The notes beneath the pieces were generated by a model, which searched no databases, had not been told where the DNA came from, and was given only the letters and a program-made list of their open reading frames with translations. Both the position numbers and the translations under genes were made by a program. From the NCBI RefSeq assembly GCF_900187995.1, contig NZ_FZNZ01000030.1, positions 1 to 40,895 of the forward strand: a stretch of 40,895 nt of DNA, written 5' to 3'. This stretch comes from Prevotella jejuni. GTDB lineage: Bacteria; Bacteroidota; Bacteroidia; Bacteroidales; Bacteroidaceae. This document shows positions 1 to 8,433 of the stretch, one piece after another. The number at the start of each line of letters is the position of its first letter. The first letter of the stretch is position 1.

Positions 1-95
1 AACGAAAGACCAAGAGAAAAATTAAACTTTTCTACTCCAAAGTGTGAGTTCTTTAAACACGTTTTGTAATTTTGCACTTGCTGGTTGACTCTGCG
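1..95 (+). repeat. Left copy of a 95-bp perfect terminal inverted repeat
   Basis: The first 95 bases are the exact reverse complement of the last 95 bases (40801-40895). Identity stops at base 96. The repeat contains TAATTTTG at 67-74, which fits the Bacteroidetes -7 consensus and points into the window. I see no transposase in the window. The repeat may be the edge of an insertion sequence or another multicopy element at which assembly stopped, or a true inverted repeat bounding this segment. The identity is directly seen; its nature is inference. Confidence 0.9.
67..74 (+). promoter_or_regulatory. Possible inward-facing -7 promoter element in the left terminal repeat
   Basis: TAATTTTG matches TAnnTTTG, the -7 element used by the Bacteroidetes primary sigma factor. 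No good -33 TTTG lies at the usual distance upstream. If active, it would transcribe rightward toward the membrane-anchored protein at 341-925. The right-end copy carries the same element facing left. Confidence 0.35.
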
Positions 96-340
96 CGGCC
101 GTCTCCGAACACCCATGACAGGAAATATTCGGTCCAAAGCAAGGCTGTTGTCGATTTTTATTCGTACATTTGTCAAGTCGGTGCTTAGTCTATCTCGCTT
201 GTTTCCAACGCTTAACAAAGCAGGTTTCACTATTCGACAAGCCACCGAACAGTCCTCTTTAGTACCGCTTCTTCTATGTGTTCTCCATTCAGGTCATTGA
301 GGAATTAGGAGGTAAAAAAGTCTTATCAATCTCAGAAACG

Positions 341-925
341 ATGCTGTTTTTATATAGAGTACCACGAAAGTTTCTTATCATTTCGTCGATAATTTGCACG
401 CTCCTTATCACTTTTCTTGTTTGGAAAACGACAAGACCAAAGTACGTATGCACGAACAGCATGGGTCCCGTAGTCGTCGATAGTTGGTTGGATAGGGGCT
501 ATAAGATAATCGGGAAATATAAGCTCTTAAATCCACAACCCCTCCCGCTCACGAAGAGCGACTGGCTGTTTATCCACAAGCAGCTCCCTATATGGGTGCG
601 TAAACACTATCCTAATTATCGGCACATGCCCACAATAAGCCAACTGTCCATCGATTCCTTAAAGTCGAACACATCCTATCAATTCACCTTACTCCATGAT
701 GGCAAACTATTAGAAGAGGATGTCTACCTCCTTTCATTGCCTTCCTCTAACGTAAACCACCCACTGAAGATCTACATCCCCAAGGCCTCTGTCGCTGACG
801 AAAAGCAACTTACGAAGGACGGCAGATTGGTCAGCAAACCCGTCTTAGTCTATCCCTTCTTAACAGAAGCATGGGAGAGAAACATCAACGAAACAAAGCC
901 CTATGGTATAGGCGACATGTGGTAG
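341..925 (+). CDS. Hypothetical protein with one N-terminal membrane anchor
   Basis: I do not recognise a family. From the ATG at 341 it encodes about 194 residues. The first 35 residues are basic and then strongly hydrophobic (around FLIISSIICTLLITFLVW), giving one membrane segment. The rest is soluble and probably periplasmic, with no cysteine cluster, repeat or catalytic motif that I can name. The frame is open further upstream to a GTG at 278, but that would put a polar stretch in front of the anchor, so I prefer 341. An AGGAGG-like sequence lies near 307-312, rather far from this ATG. The gene stands alone between the terminal repeat and a repeat-rich region, and no partner can be inferred. 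Confidence 0.55.
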   Translation: MLFLYRVPRKFLIISSIICTLLITFLVWKTTRPKYVCTNSMGPVVVDSWLDRGYKIIGKYKLLNPQPLPLTKSDWLFIHKQLPIWVRKHYPNYRHMPTISQLSIDSLKSNTSYQFTLLHDGKLLEEDVYLLSLPSSNVNHPLKIYIPKASVADEKQLTKDGRLVSKPVLVYPFLTEAWERNINETKPYGIGDMW

Positions 926-929
926 AGCA

Positions 930-1330
930 CGATATATGGCCTTGATAGCCAACGAGTCCAATCTCTTTTGCCCCTACTCCCACCCCATCTTGTCACTATT
1001 CCCACCTCAGCTTGTCACTACGCCAGCACCTACTTGCCACTACACCCAACCCAAACTATCACCACTTCAGTACCTATCTGCCACTACTCTCAACTCAACC
1101 TGCTACTACGCAAGCACCTATCTGTCACTACGCAAGCCCAAACTTGTAAACATCTTTCGCATTCCTTATTTCCAACACATGCTTTTCAAGCTTCAAGACC
1201 ATGCCTTTCTACGTTCGAGAACATGCTCTTCTTGCCGATAGAACACGCCCTTCTTGCCCCTTGAAGAGGCCCTTCTCCAGCGCACCTCATAACCTTCTGA
1301 TTTCATGTAGTTTATAAGCTCCATAGCAGA
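930..1330. repeat. Degenerate ~22-bp tandem array followed by a ~22-bp 'AAGAAGGGC' cluster
   Basis: From about 976 to 1150 a unit of about 22 bp recurs roughly seven times, with the core TTGTCACTACGCAAGCACCTA and variants. It is open in two frames, but the translations are low-complexity with no start context, so I do not call genes. From about 1178 to 1284 a second degenerate array follows, built on GAACATGCCCTTCTTG-like units. The same family occurs near 3740-3850, 8644-8745, 15436-15530 and 37360-37445. Confidence 0.6.
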
Positions 1331-1454
1331 AGATATTATACCCCTATTTTACGGATAATCAGCTCACTTCCTTGTAGTGATTTTTCGCATACCTCTTCAT
1401 CACTCTCTTCAGCAGTAACGCTCTGTGTCATCGGTCGGCCAAAAGGCATTTGAA

Positions 1455-1551
1455 GCCTCACCCCCAGCCCCTCTCCTATTATCAGCAGGCCAGTAGGGGT
1501 AACCTCACATACTACTCCCCTCTCCATTCGGAGAGCGGCTGGGGGTGAGGC
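1455..1551. repeat. Interspersed GC-rich element (family 1), inverted pair
   Basis: GCCTCACCCCCAGCCCCTCT at 1455 is mirrored by its near-perfect reverse complement ending at 1551, so the 97-bp unit can fold into a long stem. The right half is a family-1 element: AGGGGTAACCTCACATACTA, then CCCCTCTCC, ATTC and a pairing G-rich arm. Related copies lie at about 1673-1730, 4708-4763, 9035-9093, 9500-9592, 10710-10764, 15769-15894, 15935-15993, 16367-16423, 16623-16680, 17253-17311 and 17412-17468. Confidence 0.7.
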
Positions 1552-1657
1552 CTCTGTGGTCTCTGTATGCCGAAGGCCTTCTGTGGTCTCGAAACAGTGC
1601 GCAAAAAGGTTCTGTTAGATCTGTGAGTTCTGTGAGAGAAAAACCTCACCAAGAACT
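1547..1657. repeat. Interspersed 'CTCTGTATGCCG' element (family 2)
   Basis: This is a repeat of about 100 bp containing CTGTATGCCG(A/G)AGGC, then TCGAAACAGTGCGCAAAAAG, and ending with CTGTGAGTTCTGTGAGAGAA. Close copies occur at about 8885-8990, 9098-9175, 9308-9412, 9643-9746, 16000-16067, 16190-16290 and 16470-16575. It often alternates with family-1 elements. Frames opened by it give serine/arginine-rich translations (for example SHRTHR) and I treat these as spurious. Confidence 0.65.
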
Positions 1658-1672
1658 GTGTTAGCAGCCCGA

Positions 1673-1730
1673 TAGGGGTAACCTCACATATCACTCCCCT
1701 CTCCATTCGGAGAGGGGCTGGGGGTGAGGC
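1673..1730 (+). repeat. Interspersed GC-rich element (family 1)
   Basis: This copy reads AGGGGTAACCTCACATATCA, then a CCCCTCTCC / GGAGAGGGG hairpin with an ATTC loop, then CTGGGGGTGAGGC. It lies about 60 bp upstream of the sulfatase promoter, in the same orientation as the right half of the 1455-1551 unit. Confidence 0.65.
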
Positions 1731-1768
1731 TGCCCTTTCCTATCATCATGAATAAAACCTCCTTTCTC

Positions 1769-1799
1769 TTTGTACACTATAAAAAAAGTGTTATATTTG
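1769..1799 (+). promoter_or_regulatory. Bacteroidetes-type promoter for the sulfatase
   Basis: TTTG at 1769-1772 and TATATTTG at 1792-1799 are separated by exactly 19 bp, matching the consensus -33/-7 arrangement (TTTG, 19-21 bp, TAnnTTTG). Transcription would begin near 1803-1806, giving a leader of about 105 nt before the sulfatase ATG at 1910. Confidence 0.75.
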
Positions 1800-1826
1800 C
1801 ACCAGTAAACCTAAATCAAAGCATTT

Positions 1827-1889
1827 ATGTCTAAATCTACTACTGTCTTCTTGGGTATAAGGAAGCGTGCGCTATACCGCAACAAGTAG
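1827..1889 (+). CDS. Possible 20-codon leader ORF upstream of the sulfatase
   Basis: Between the promoter and the sulfatase there is an ATG-started ORF of 20 codons (MSKSTTVFLGI..., ending in a basic stretch RKRALYRNK) and a TAG, 20 bp before the sulfatase start. It is preceded by AAACCTAAA (1806-1815 region), the same motif found upstream of susC and the GH85 genes in this window. It may be a translated leader peptide or chance. The basic tail and lack of a hydrophobic core rule out a signal peptide. Confidence 0.35.
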   Translation: MSKSTTVFLGIRKRALYRNK

Positions 1890-1909
1890 AGATAAACAAC
1901 TTTATATAT

Positions 1910-3457
1910 ATGCAAACAAAAGTATTATACGGCTTGACAGGGGCACTGGCAATGGGTGCGGTCGTTCCTGCACAGGCACAGAAGAAACCGATGAACATCG
2001 TTTTCATTATGAGCGATGACCATTCGTATCAGACGATCAGTGCGTATGACAAACGGTTTATCAGTACTCCTAACATCGATTGGCTGGCTGATAACGGTGT
2101 GAAGTTCCAAGAGAGTTTCGTCGCAAACTCGCTTAGTGGGCCTTCACGTGCATGTATGCTCACTGGTAAACACAGCCATGCTAATGGCTTCACCGACAAC
2201 ACCAAGACCTTTGATGGTAGTCAGCAGACCTTCCCAAAGCTACTTCAAAAGCAGGGCTACCAGACTGCCATGATTGGAAAATGGCATCTCACCTCACTCC
2301 CAACAGGCTTTAATTACTGGGACATCCTCATCGGACAGGGCGATTACTACAACCCTGACTTCCTTAGTAATGGGAAGAGAATACGCCGTTCGGGCTATGT
2401 CACGAATATTATTGCGGACATGGCGATAGACTGGATGGAGCATAAACGCGATAAGACAAAGCCTTTCTGTCTGCTAATGCACAATAAAGCGCCTCATAGA
2501 GTATGGAATCCTGACACTTGCGACTTGCGTCTTTATGACGATGTAACCTATCCGTTGCCTAAAACCTTCTATGATGACTATGCTGGAAGACTTGCTGCTC
2601 AGAAGCAGAAGATGAGCATCATAAAGGATATGGACCTTGTTTACGATAATAAGATGGCCGACAAAGAGAACGAGATCCATACTACTACGGGACTTGAACC
2701 ATGGGGACGTGCGAACTACAACCGCATGTCGCCTTCACAACGTGCACAGTGGGATAGCTATTACGACCCTATCATCAAGAAGTTTAAGGAGGATAAACTC
2801 TCTGGTAAGGCACTGGCTGAATGGAAGTATCAACGCTATATGCACGATTACATGCGAGTAATTCATTCTGTCGACCGTAACGTTGGGCGTGTCATTGAAT
2901 ACCTCCGTGAACATAACTTACTGGACAATACAATGATTGTCTACACCTCTGATCAGGGGTTCTACATGGGCGAACATGGATGGTTCGACAAGCGTTTTAT
3001 GTATGAGGAGTCGTTCCGCACGCCACTATTGATTTACTTCCCTGGGGGTAAGCATGGCGTTATCAACGAGATGGTTCAGAACATCGACTATGCTCCAACA
3101 TTCCTCGATGTGGCTGGCGCAAAGATACCTTCCGATATACAGGGGCGTTCGTTCCTACCTCTGTTAGAGGGTAAGAAGCCATCAGACTGGCGCAAGTCGC
3201 TCTATTATCACTACTACGAATACCCTGCCGAGCACTCTGTTTGCCGCCACTATGGTATCCGTACGAAGCGATACACGCTCATTCATTTCTACAACGATAT
3301 CGACTCTTGGGAGCTATACGACCTGAAGAAAGACCCAGAACAGATGCATAATATCTACGGGAAACCCGGTACGGAGAAGCTAACAAAGAACTTGAAGAAG
3401 CAACTCCTGCAGCTTCAGGTGCAATATAATGACCCTATTCGCAATAAGGGACTATAA
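1910..3457 (+). CDS. Secreted sulfatase, Ser-type (S1 family)
   Basis: A 515-residue sulfatase that would hydrolyse a sulfate ester on a host or dietary glycan in the periplasm. A signal peptide (about residues 1-23, ending AQAQ) leads into the alkaline-phosphatase-like fold: MSDDHS (D36/D37, metal ligands), then SGPSR with S76 as the residue converted to formylglycine, followed by ACMLTG. YTSDQGF near residue 346 supplies further metal ligands, and the C-terminal part resembles DUF4976. A serine rather than cysteine at the active site means maturation by an anaerobic radical-SAM enzyme (anSME type), which is not in this window. The sequence resembles N-acetylglucosamine-6-sulfatases, but the exact substrate is inference. 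It has its own promoter and terminator, so it is monocistronic. Confidence 0.88.
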   Translation: MQTKVLYGLTGALAMGAVVPAQAQKKPMNIVFIMSDDHSYQTISAYDKRFISTPNIDWLADNGVKFQESFVANSLSGPSRACMLTGKHSHANGFTDNTKTFDGSQQTFPKLLQKQGYQTAMIGKWHLTSLPTGFNYWDILIGQGDYYNPDFLSNGKRIRRSGYVTNIIADMAIDWMEHKRDKTKPFCLLMHNKAPHRVWNPDTCDLRLYDDVTYPLPKTFYDDYAGRLAAQKQKMSIIKDMDLVYDNKMADKENEIHTTTGLEPWGRANYNRMSPSQRAQWDSYYDPIIKKFKEDKLSGKALAEWKYQRYMHDYMRVIHSVDRNVGRVIEYLREHNLLDNTMIVYTSDQGFYMGEHGWFDKRFMYEESFRTPLLIYFPGGKHGVINEMVQNIDYAPTFLDVAGAKIPSDIQGRSFLPLLEGKKPSDWRKSLYYHYYEYPAEHSVCRHYGIRTKRYTLIHFYNDIDSWELYDLKKDPEQMHNIYGKPGTEKLTKNLKKQLLQLQVQYNDPIRNKGL

Positions 3458-3483
3458 GTCTTGAGCGTTAACGCTACTGAGAT

Positions 3484-3550
3484 ACCCCTACAAAGAGGCT
3501 GACTTACAGTGCACAGCGTGTGTGTGTAAGTGCTCTTGTAGGGGTTTCTT
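3484..3550 (+). terminator. Terminator after the sulfatase
   Basis: ACCCCTACAAAGAG (3484-3497) pairs with CTCTTGTAGGGGT (3533-3545) with one bulged A. An inner CTTACAG / TGTGTAAG pairing extends the hairpin, and a T-rich TTTCTTTG follows. It lies 27 bp after the sulfatase stop codon. Confidence 0.7.
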
Positions 3551-3739
3551 TGTGTCTTATCATGCCTGCCTATCGAGGAAAGGACAGATGGGACGGACTG
3601 TGTGAGGACTCTTCTTCCATGAAAAACGCAAGGTTCTGTTACTATGAAATATCTTTACAGACACGTTAACCGAACCACTTAGAAAAGCTCTTCATATCCG
3701 TTTATTTGACTATCGTAACCTCCTTACTATCAAAGACTT

Positions 3740-3850
3740 GAAGGCGTGCTATCAAGAAGGGCATGTTCTACATGCAAGAAGGGCGTCTTCAAGGGGCAAG
3801 AAAGGCATGTTCTGCATGCTTGAAAGGCCTTGTCTTGGACAGAGTAAAGG
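3740..3850. repeat. ~22-bp 'AAGAAGGGC' cluster (family 3)
   Basis: Several degenerate units such as CAAGAAGGGCATGTTCTACA and CAAGAAGGGCGTCTTCAAGG follow each other at about 22-bp spacing. Similar clusters occur at 1178-1284, 8644-8745, 15436-15530 and 37360-37445. No coding potential is apparent. Stretch 3551-3740 holds nothing I recognise. Confidence 0.55.
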
Positions 3851-3914
3851 CCCCTGTGGATAGGACAGGTAAACATTCTTTACACGACAGGGAGGGGGGA
3901 CAGGGTAAAAGGAA

Positions 3915-4090
3915 GACAGGGTAACATGAGAACAAAGGGTAGTAACAGGGGAATAAGAGACAGAGTAACAAAGGAACGAGGGGTAGTAACAGAGGATGAG
4001 GAGACAGGGTAACATGAGAACAAAGGGTAGTAACAGAGGAGGAGGAGACAGAGTAACAAAGGAACAGAGGGTAGTAACAGAGGGAGAGGG
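3915..4090. repeat. Minisatellite: four 44-bp units in an alternating 88-bp pattern
   Basis: Units begin at 3915, 3959, 4003 and 4047, an exact 44-bp period. Units 1 and 3 start GACAGGGTAACATGAGAAC; units 2 and 4 start GACAGAGTAACAAAGGAAC. All contain GGTAGTAACAG. The alternation suggests the present array arose by duplicating an 88-bp dimer. Reverse-strand frames are open but low-complexity. Confidence 0.85.
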
Positions 4091-4332
4091 GGATTGGAGT
4101 GTGTAATGTAGATGAAGGAGAATAACAGAGAGAAGGGAGAAAACAAAAGGAGGGGGTGGGGTTTTGGTGGGATTAGTCAACTCATATCGTGGATTGAGTC
4201 AATGTGTTTTGTTTGCTAATCGGGTCGTAATCGGATGGAGAAAATATAAGGATAATAGGTTGCTCATACCCTACTCTACGCAGAGAAAGCATGAGAACAA
4301 TAAGACAGACTATTTTTGTAGAATATTCTGAA

Positions 4333-4719
4333 AGCTAAAACGTTTCGCAGATCATGAGGTTTTCTCAATAACAAAAGGCTGAAACGTTACGCAGACTATG
4401 AGAGTATCTCAATAACAAAAGGCTGAAACGTTGCGCAGACCATGAGACTCTCTCAATAACAAAAGGCTGAAACGTTGCGCAGACTATGAGAGTATCTCAA
4501 TAACAAAAGGCTAAAATATTGCGCAGACCATGAGATTTTCTCAATAACAAAAGGCTGAAACGTTGCGCAGACCGTGAGACTCTCTCAATAACAATAGGCC
4601 GAAACGTTTCGCAGACCATGAGACTCTCTCAATAACAAAAGTCCGAAGCGTTTTGCAGACTATGAGACTCTCTCAATAACAAAAGTCCGAAACGTTTTGC
4701 AGACTATGGGGGTATCTCG
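4333..4719. repeat. Minisatellite: about nine 44-bp units
   Basis: Units begin near 4333 and then at 4377, 4421, 4465, 4509, 4553, 4597, 4641 and 4685 (last one partial), an exact 44-bp period. The consensus starts GGCTGAAACGTTGCGCAGAC and continues CATGAGACTCTCTCAATAAC, AAAA. Copies differ at a few positions, mainly the ACGTT(G/T)(C/T)GCAG core and the GAGA(C/G)T segment. The array ends directly in a family-1 element at the 3' side of the TonB-dependent receptor gene. There is no sequence relation to the 3915-4090 array beyond the identical period. Confidence 0.92.
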
Positions 4720-4763
4720 GTGATCACGCCCCTCCCTTTGGGGGAGGGGACGGGGGAGGGGCC
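4708..4763 (+). repeat. Interspersed GC-rich element (family 1) at the 3' end of the receptor gene
   Basis: GGGGTATCTCGGTGATCACG is followed by CCCCTCCC, TTTG and GGGGAGGGG, then ACGGGGGAGGGGCC. Three short CCAGTATCTGGGAGTGTTGG-like repeats fill 4763-4825. It lies about 75 bp downstream of the minus-strand receptor stop, so a transcript-end role is possible, though there is no typical U-run. Confidence 0.6.
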
Positions 4764-4838
4764 AGTATCTGGGAGTGTTGGGCCAGTCATCTGGGAGTGT
4801 TGGGGCCAGTATCTGGGGCTGTTTTGCTCCCTTCTCCC

Positions 4839-7226
4839 CTAAAACTCCACAGTGACCCTACCGTTTATTTGTCGGCCAGTGAGGTAGTTTGGCACAGCAT
4901 ACTGCTGTCCGGCGATGTCGGTAACCCAGTAGTATGAGTTGACGTTGTTTATCCCGAAGAGGTTTAAACAGTCTATTCCAAGCCAGATGTTCTTAAAGAC
5001 TGTATTGCTGCGACCGTCATGGTTGTCTAATAGTCGGTAACTCATACCGATGTCGGCACGCTTATAAGCAGGTGCACGGAAGGTGTTATTCTCCAGTTCC
5101 TTGTGTGGTGCAGAGAACGGCAGACCGTCGGCATAGGCCAATTTGAGCGACATACGCCATCGTGTAGTCCCTGGGAAGAAGTCTGTAAAGTATAGGTTTA
5201 GCGCATAGCGTTGGTCGGTTGGGAGTGGAATACGCTTACCGTTCAACTTCATACTCGTGTTCATCACGCTAAGTGTCAACCATGAGTCAGCACCCGGAAC
5301 GAACTCACCAAAGAGCTTGAGGTCGAGGCCTGTGGCATGACCCGAGGCCGTGTTCTCACCGTAATAAGTCACCTTCACATTATCGACCGAGTAAGGAACG
5401 AGGTGTGAGAGTGCCTTGTAATAAGCCTCAGCAGTGAACTTAAACGGCCTTCCCATCATCTCGAAGCGATAAGTCATGCCTGCCAACGCATGGATAGACT
5501 GCTGTGCTCGTATCTTCTGGTTCAATGTTGCGTAGGTGACACCATTGACGATTGACGTGTCGCGAAGCTCCTTATAGAACGGAGCTTGGTAATAGATGCC
5601 CCCTGCAAGACGGAAACTTAGGTTGCGGTTCCTGCCCGGTGTGATTGTCAACGAGGCTCGAGGAGAGAACAAACTCTCCCCATTAAAGTCCCAATGGGCA
5701 AAACGTACGCCATAGTTCAGCGTGAACAACGTCGGAACAGAGTCACGTGTTTGGAAGTTCCATGTGTCCTGTAAGTAGCTTTCGAAGCGTTTCGCATTCA
5801 GTTCGTTACGAGCCCGAAGCGAATAGATCATCTTTAAGTCGCGCCCAGTATGCGGTACGTTATACCCTGCCGAGTCACGGTATTCATATTCAGCCGAGTT
5901 CTCCTTGATGCGTTCGAGCTTATAAGTCACAGCCCCTTCGAGCCTGTGTTTACCCATGCGGTGCTGCATCATCAGTTTCAAACTGCGCACATTCGCATTA
6001 AGATAGTCGCGGGAATGCTGCATATACGTACCCACCCCGAGGTTCTCAGACGTCTCCGTCTGTGTGAGCCAATACTGTCCTTGTATGTCATAGCGTTCCT
6101 GCTCCTTCGTTGTGAAGGCCGAAGCGAGGAGGGAAAGGTCGGTGTGAGCACTCAAATGGCGTGTGATCGCCAGCGAACCAAAGAATGTTCTAAAGAGGTC
6201 ACGTTCCTTTCCATCGAAATAGACACGGAACTTCTTGACGTTCTGAAGCGTTCCAAAGTTCGTTTCTCGGTCTTCTGGCTCAAAGTCATAACGGTTTTCT
6301 GATATATTACCGATAAAGTCCACCTGCCAACGCTTGTTGGGTTTCCATGAGAGATAAGTCTGATAATCGAGGAACGACGGCCGATACTCGCCCTTAGTCT
6401 GTAGTGATCCAAGGAGATAACGATTAGTTTTATAACGCACACCATTGGTCCACGTCAACTTCTTCGTAGCCAGTCCGAGGTAGGCCGAAGCCCCTAAGAG
6501 AGAGGCCGAAACCGTTGCCTCGGTCCTCTTCGGCCGTTTATAAGTGATGTCTAAGGCCGAACTCATCTTGTCACCATACTTTGCCTCGAAGCCACCCGAT
6601 GAGAATCCGATGCTCTCAACCATGTCGGGACTGATAATGGAGAGTCCCTCCTGCTGTCCACTTCGCACTAAGAAAGGGCGGAACACCTCTATGTTATTGA
6701 TATAGACAGAGTTCTCGTCGAATGTTCCTCCACGCACATTATATTGTGAGGATAGCTCCGAGTGGGTTGAAACACCCGCCTGCGTCTGTACTAACTCTTC
6801 GACAGCGTTGCCCGAAGTAGAGGGTCCTTGCTTCGTCTTCTGAACGTCTAACTCCTCCGTCGTACCGTGCTGCTTGGTCTTTCCTTGCACTACCACCTCT
6901 TGCAGTTCGTTGTCGTCAGCAAGCTGAACGAGTAGTGTCTGCTTCCCTTTTGGGCGCACGAGAACCCTCGTCTTAGTCCTGTAGCCAATCATAGAGAAGC
7001 GCACCTTCACGGAGTCTTCACTCTGTAGTTGCATATTGAACTCACCTTTCAGGTTGGTCATCGACAGTTTTCCTTGCGTAACAACCATCACTGAAGCTAA
7101 CTCGATAGGGTTCCCATCCTTGTCAGAAACCTTCCCTTGTAGCGTAAATGATTGTGCACCTACTATCTGAGCAGCCACGATGAACAATAGTAGTAATATG
7201 TATTTCTGAATGTCCTTACGTCTCAT
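4839..7226 (-). CDS. TonB-dependent outer-membrane receptor
   Basis: A 795-residue outer-membrane receptor that would take up an unidentified ligand using TonB energy. It has a signal peptide (about 1-24, ending VGAQS), a carboxypeptidase-regulatory-like beta domain (about 26-110), a plug with ELQEVVVQGK as a TonB-box-like segment and YNVRGG / YINNIEVF typical of plugs (about 115-230), then a long beta-barrel ending in the hydrophobic pattern NGRVTVEF. It is shorter than SusC proteins, no SusD partner is adjacent, and no ligand can be read from context. The gene lies downstream of rpoD on the same strand, but a strong terminator separates them, so it probably has its own promoter, which I could not locate. 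Confidence 0.85.
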   Translation of the reverse strand: MRRKDIQKYILLLLFIVAAQIVGAQSFTLQGKVSDKDGNPIELASVMVVTQGKLSMTNLKGEFNMQLQSEDSVKVRFSMIGYRTKTRVLVRPKGKQTLLVQLADDNELQEVVVQGKTKQHGTTEELDVQKTKQGPSTSGNAVEELVQTQAGVSTHSELSSQYNVRGGTFDENSVYINNIEVFRPFLVRSGQQEGLSIISPDMVESIGFSSGGFEAKYGDKMSSALDITYKRPKRTEATVSASLLGASAYLGLATKKLTWTNGVRYKTNRYLLGSLQTKGEYRPSFLDYQTYLSWKPNKRWQVDFIGNISENRYDFEPEDRETNFGTLQNVKKFRVYFDGKERDLFRTFFGSLAITRHLSAHTDLSLLASAFTTKEQERYDIQGQYWLTQTETSENLGVGTYMQHSRDYLNANVRSLKLMMQHRMGKHRLEGAVTYKLERIKENSAEYEYRDSAGYNVPHTGRDLKMIYSLRARNELNAKRFESYLQDTWNFQTRDSVPTLFTLNYGVRFAHWDFNGESLFSPRASLTITPGRNRNLSFRLAGGIYYQAPFYKELRDTSIVNGVTYATLNQKIRAQQSIHALAGMTYRFEMMGRPFKFTAEAYYKALSHLVPYSVDNVKVTYYGENTASGHATGLDLKLFGEFVPGADSWLTLSVMNTSMKLNGKRIPLPTDQRYALNLYFTDFFPGTTRWRMSLKLAYADGLPFSAPHKELENNTFRAPAYKRADIGMSYRLLDNHDGRSNTVFKNIWLGIDCLNLFGINNVNSYYWVTDIAGQQYAVPNYLTGRQINGRVTVEF

Positions 7227-7335
7227 ACCTTATATAACGATGGTGTTGTGGTTTTATTGTCCTACTCAGTCGCTTAGAAGAGAAAGACTTATCGCAAAGC
7301 TCCCCTCGTCCCTCACGATTCTTCGTCAGCCTAAA

Positions 7336-7371
7336 CAAAAAAAGTGGATGCGCCCTATTCGACACATCCAC
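7336..7371 (-). terminator. Rho-independent terminator of the sigma-factor gene
   Basis: Read on the minus strand, GTGGATG (7371-7365) pairs with CATCCAC (7350-7344) around a 14-nt loop, followed immediately by a run of seven T. It is 32 bp after the sigma-factor stop codon and before the receptor gene. Confidence 0.88.
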
Positions 7372-7402
7372 ATCTATCATTAATGTTTTGTTGTAGCCTT
7401 TC

Positions 7403-8275
7403 TTAGCCCAAGTACTTCATGAGTACGCGAGCATTACCGCTCTCACGAATCTTCTCGATAGCCTTCTCACGAATCTGGCGAACACGCTCACGGGTAAGTC
7501 CCATCTCTGTTCCAATCTCTTCCAGACCCTTCTCTTGGCATCCGATACCGAAGCATTCGGTGACAATCTTTATCTCTCTATCCTTAAGAGTGTTCTGTAG
7601 AACGGCCCGAAGGTCGTCTGACATAGACTCGAAATCGACGCTGCGGTCGGTGCGAGAGTCGTCACCTGACGAGAGCATATCACTCATTGAGTTATCGTCA
7701 TCATCGCTGAAAGGAGCGTCGATACTCATGTGGTGGTTGTCAGCACTTTGACTTTGACGGATGCGAGCTTCGTCGATACCAGTCAACTCAGCCAACTCGT
7801 GGATAGAAGGACGACGGTTGTGTTGCTGCACAAACTCGTTCGTTACCTGGTTAATCTTAGATATAGCACCCACCTGATTGAGCGGTAGTCGCACAATACG
7901 GCTCTGCTCAGCAATAGCTTGCAGAATACTTTGACGGATCCACCAGACAGCATACGAGATAAACTTAAAGCCACGAGTCTCATCGAATTTCTCGGCCGCT
8001 TTAACCAAGCCAATGTTTCCCTCGTCGATAAGGTCGGTCAGAGAGAGACCTTGGTGTTGGTATTGTTTAGCCACAGAGACGACGAAACGGAGGTTAGCCT
8101 TAATCAGTTTCTCCTTCGCGCGTTCGCCTTTTCGGCCGCCCTTATGGATTTCCTGTGCCAGTTCAATCTCCTCGTCAACGGTAATCATCGGCTCACGTCC
8201 GATCTCAACAAGGTACTTATCGAGTGCCTCACTGGAACGGTTAGTGATACTTTTTGAAATCTTAAGTTGTCTCAT
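7403..8275 (-). CDS. rpoD: Primary RNA polymerase sigma factor (sigma-70 family)
   Basis: This 290-residue protein is the housekeeping sigma factor, which guides RNA polymerase to promoters such as the TTTG/TAnnTTTG sites here. It lacks region 1.1, as is normal for Bacteroidetes. Region 1.2 covers about residues 15-50. Region 2 includes [31 protein letters not shown] and the aromatic-rich [15 protein letters not shown]. Region 3 follows at about 130-185, and region 4 ends with the helix-turn-helix [20 protein letters not shown]. The linker between regions 3 and 4 is acidic and Ser-rich ([17 protein letters not shown]), as in relatives. It has its own promoter and terminator. Confidence 0.95.
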   Translation of the reverse strand: MRQLKISKSITNRSSEALDKYLVEIGREPMITVDEEIELAQEIHKGGRKGERAKEKLIKANLRFVVSVAKQYQHQGLSLTDLIDEGNIGLVKAAEKFDETRGFKFISYAVWWIRQSILQAIAEQSRIVRLPLNQVGAISKINQVTNEFVQQHNRRPSIHELAELTGIDEARIRQSQSADNHHMSIDAPFSDDDDNSMSDMLSSGDDSRTDRSVDFESMSDDLRAVLQNTLKDREIKIVTECFGIGCQEKGLEEIGTEMGLTRERVRQIREKAIEKIRESGNARVLMKYLG

Positions 8276-8340
8276 GAATGGTTTACTATTTCCTCCTAAA
8301 ACTATAGCTGTATTCCGTTATCCTAAGTTGATACGGCTTG

Positions 8341-8372
8341 CAAAGGTACATATAAATATGTGAATAGCCAAA
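8341..8372 (-). promoter_or_regulatory. Promoter of the primary sigma factor gene
   Basis: On the minus strand TACCTTTG (8348-8341) fits the -7 consensus and TTTG (8372-8369) the -33, with a 20-bp spacer. The predicted start near 8337 gives a leader of about 60 nt before the ATG at 8275. Confidence 0.75.
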
Positions 8373-8433
8373 TCTCCGTGCGTTTAGTTGTGCTTTTTTA
8401 TGCTTTTTTATATGTTTCAAGGAGGGAGGGGGG

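Noticed and set aside
85..300. 71-codon frame starting (TTG) inside the left terminal repeat
   Set aside because: Basic, Ser/Leu/Arg-rich translation with no recognisable domain, non-ATG start inside the repeat and overlap with the next frame. Not called.
936..1264. Two overlapping open frames
   Set aside because: They are opened by 22-bp tandem repeats. The translations are low-complexity (for example YASTYL, HYSQLNLL) without start context.
3752..4180. 142-codon minus-strand frame with many hydrophobic residues
   Set aside because: It runs across the 44-bp minisatellite. The Pro/Leu/Ser-rich translation reflects the repeat and is not a membrane protein.
3915..4719. CRISPR array
   Set aside because: The repeats are contiguous 44-bp units with no unique spacers, and no cas genes are present.
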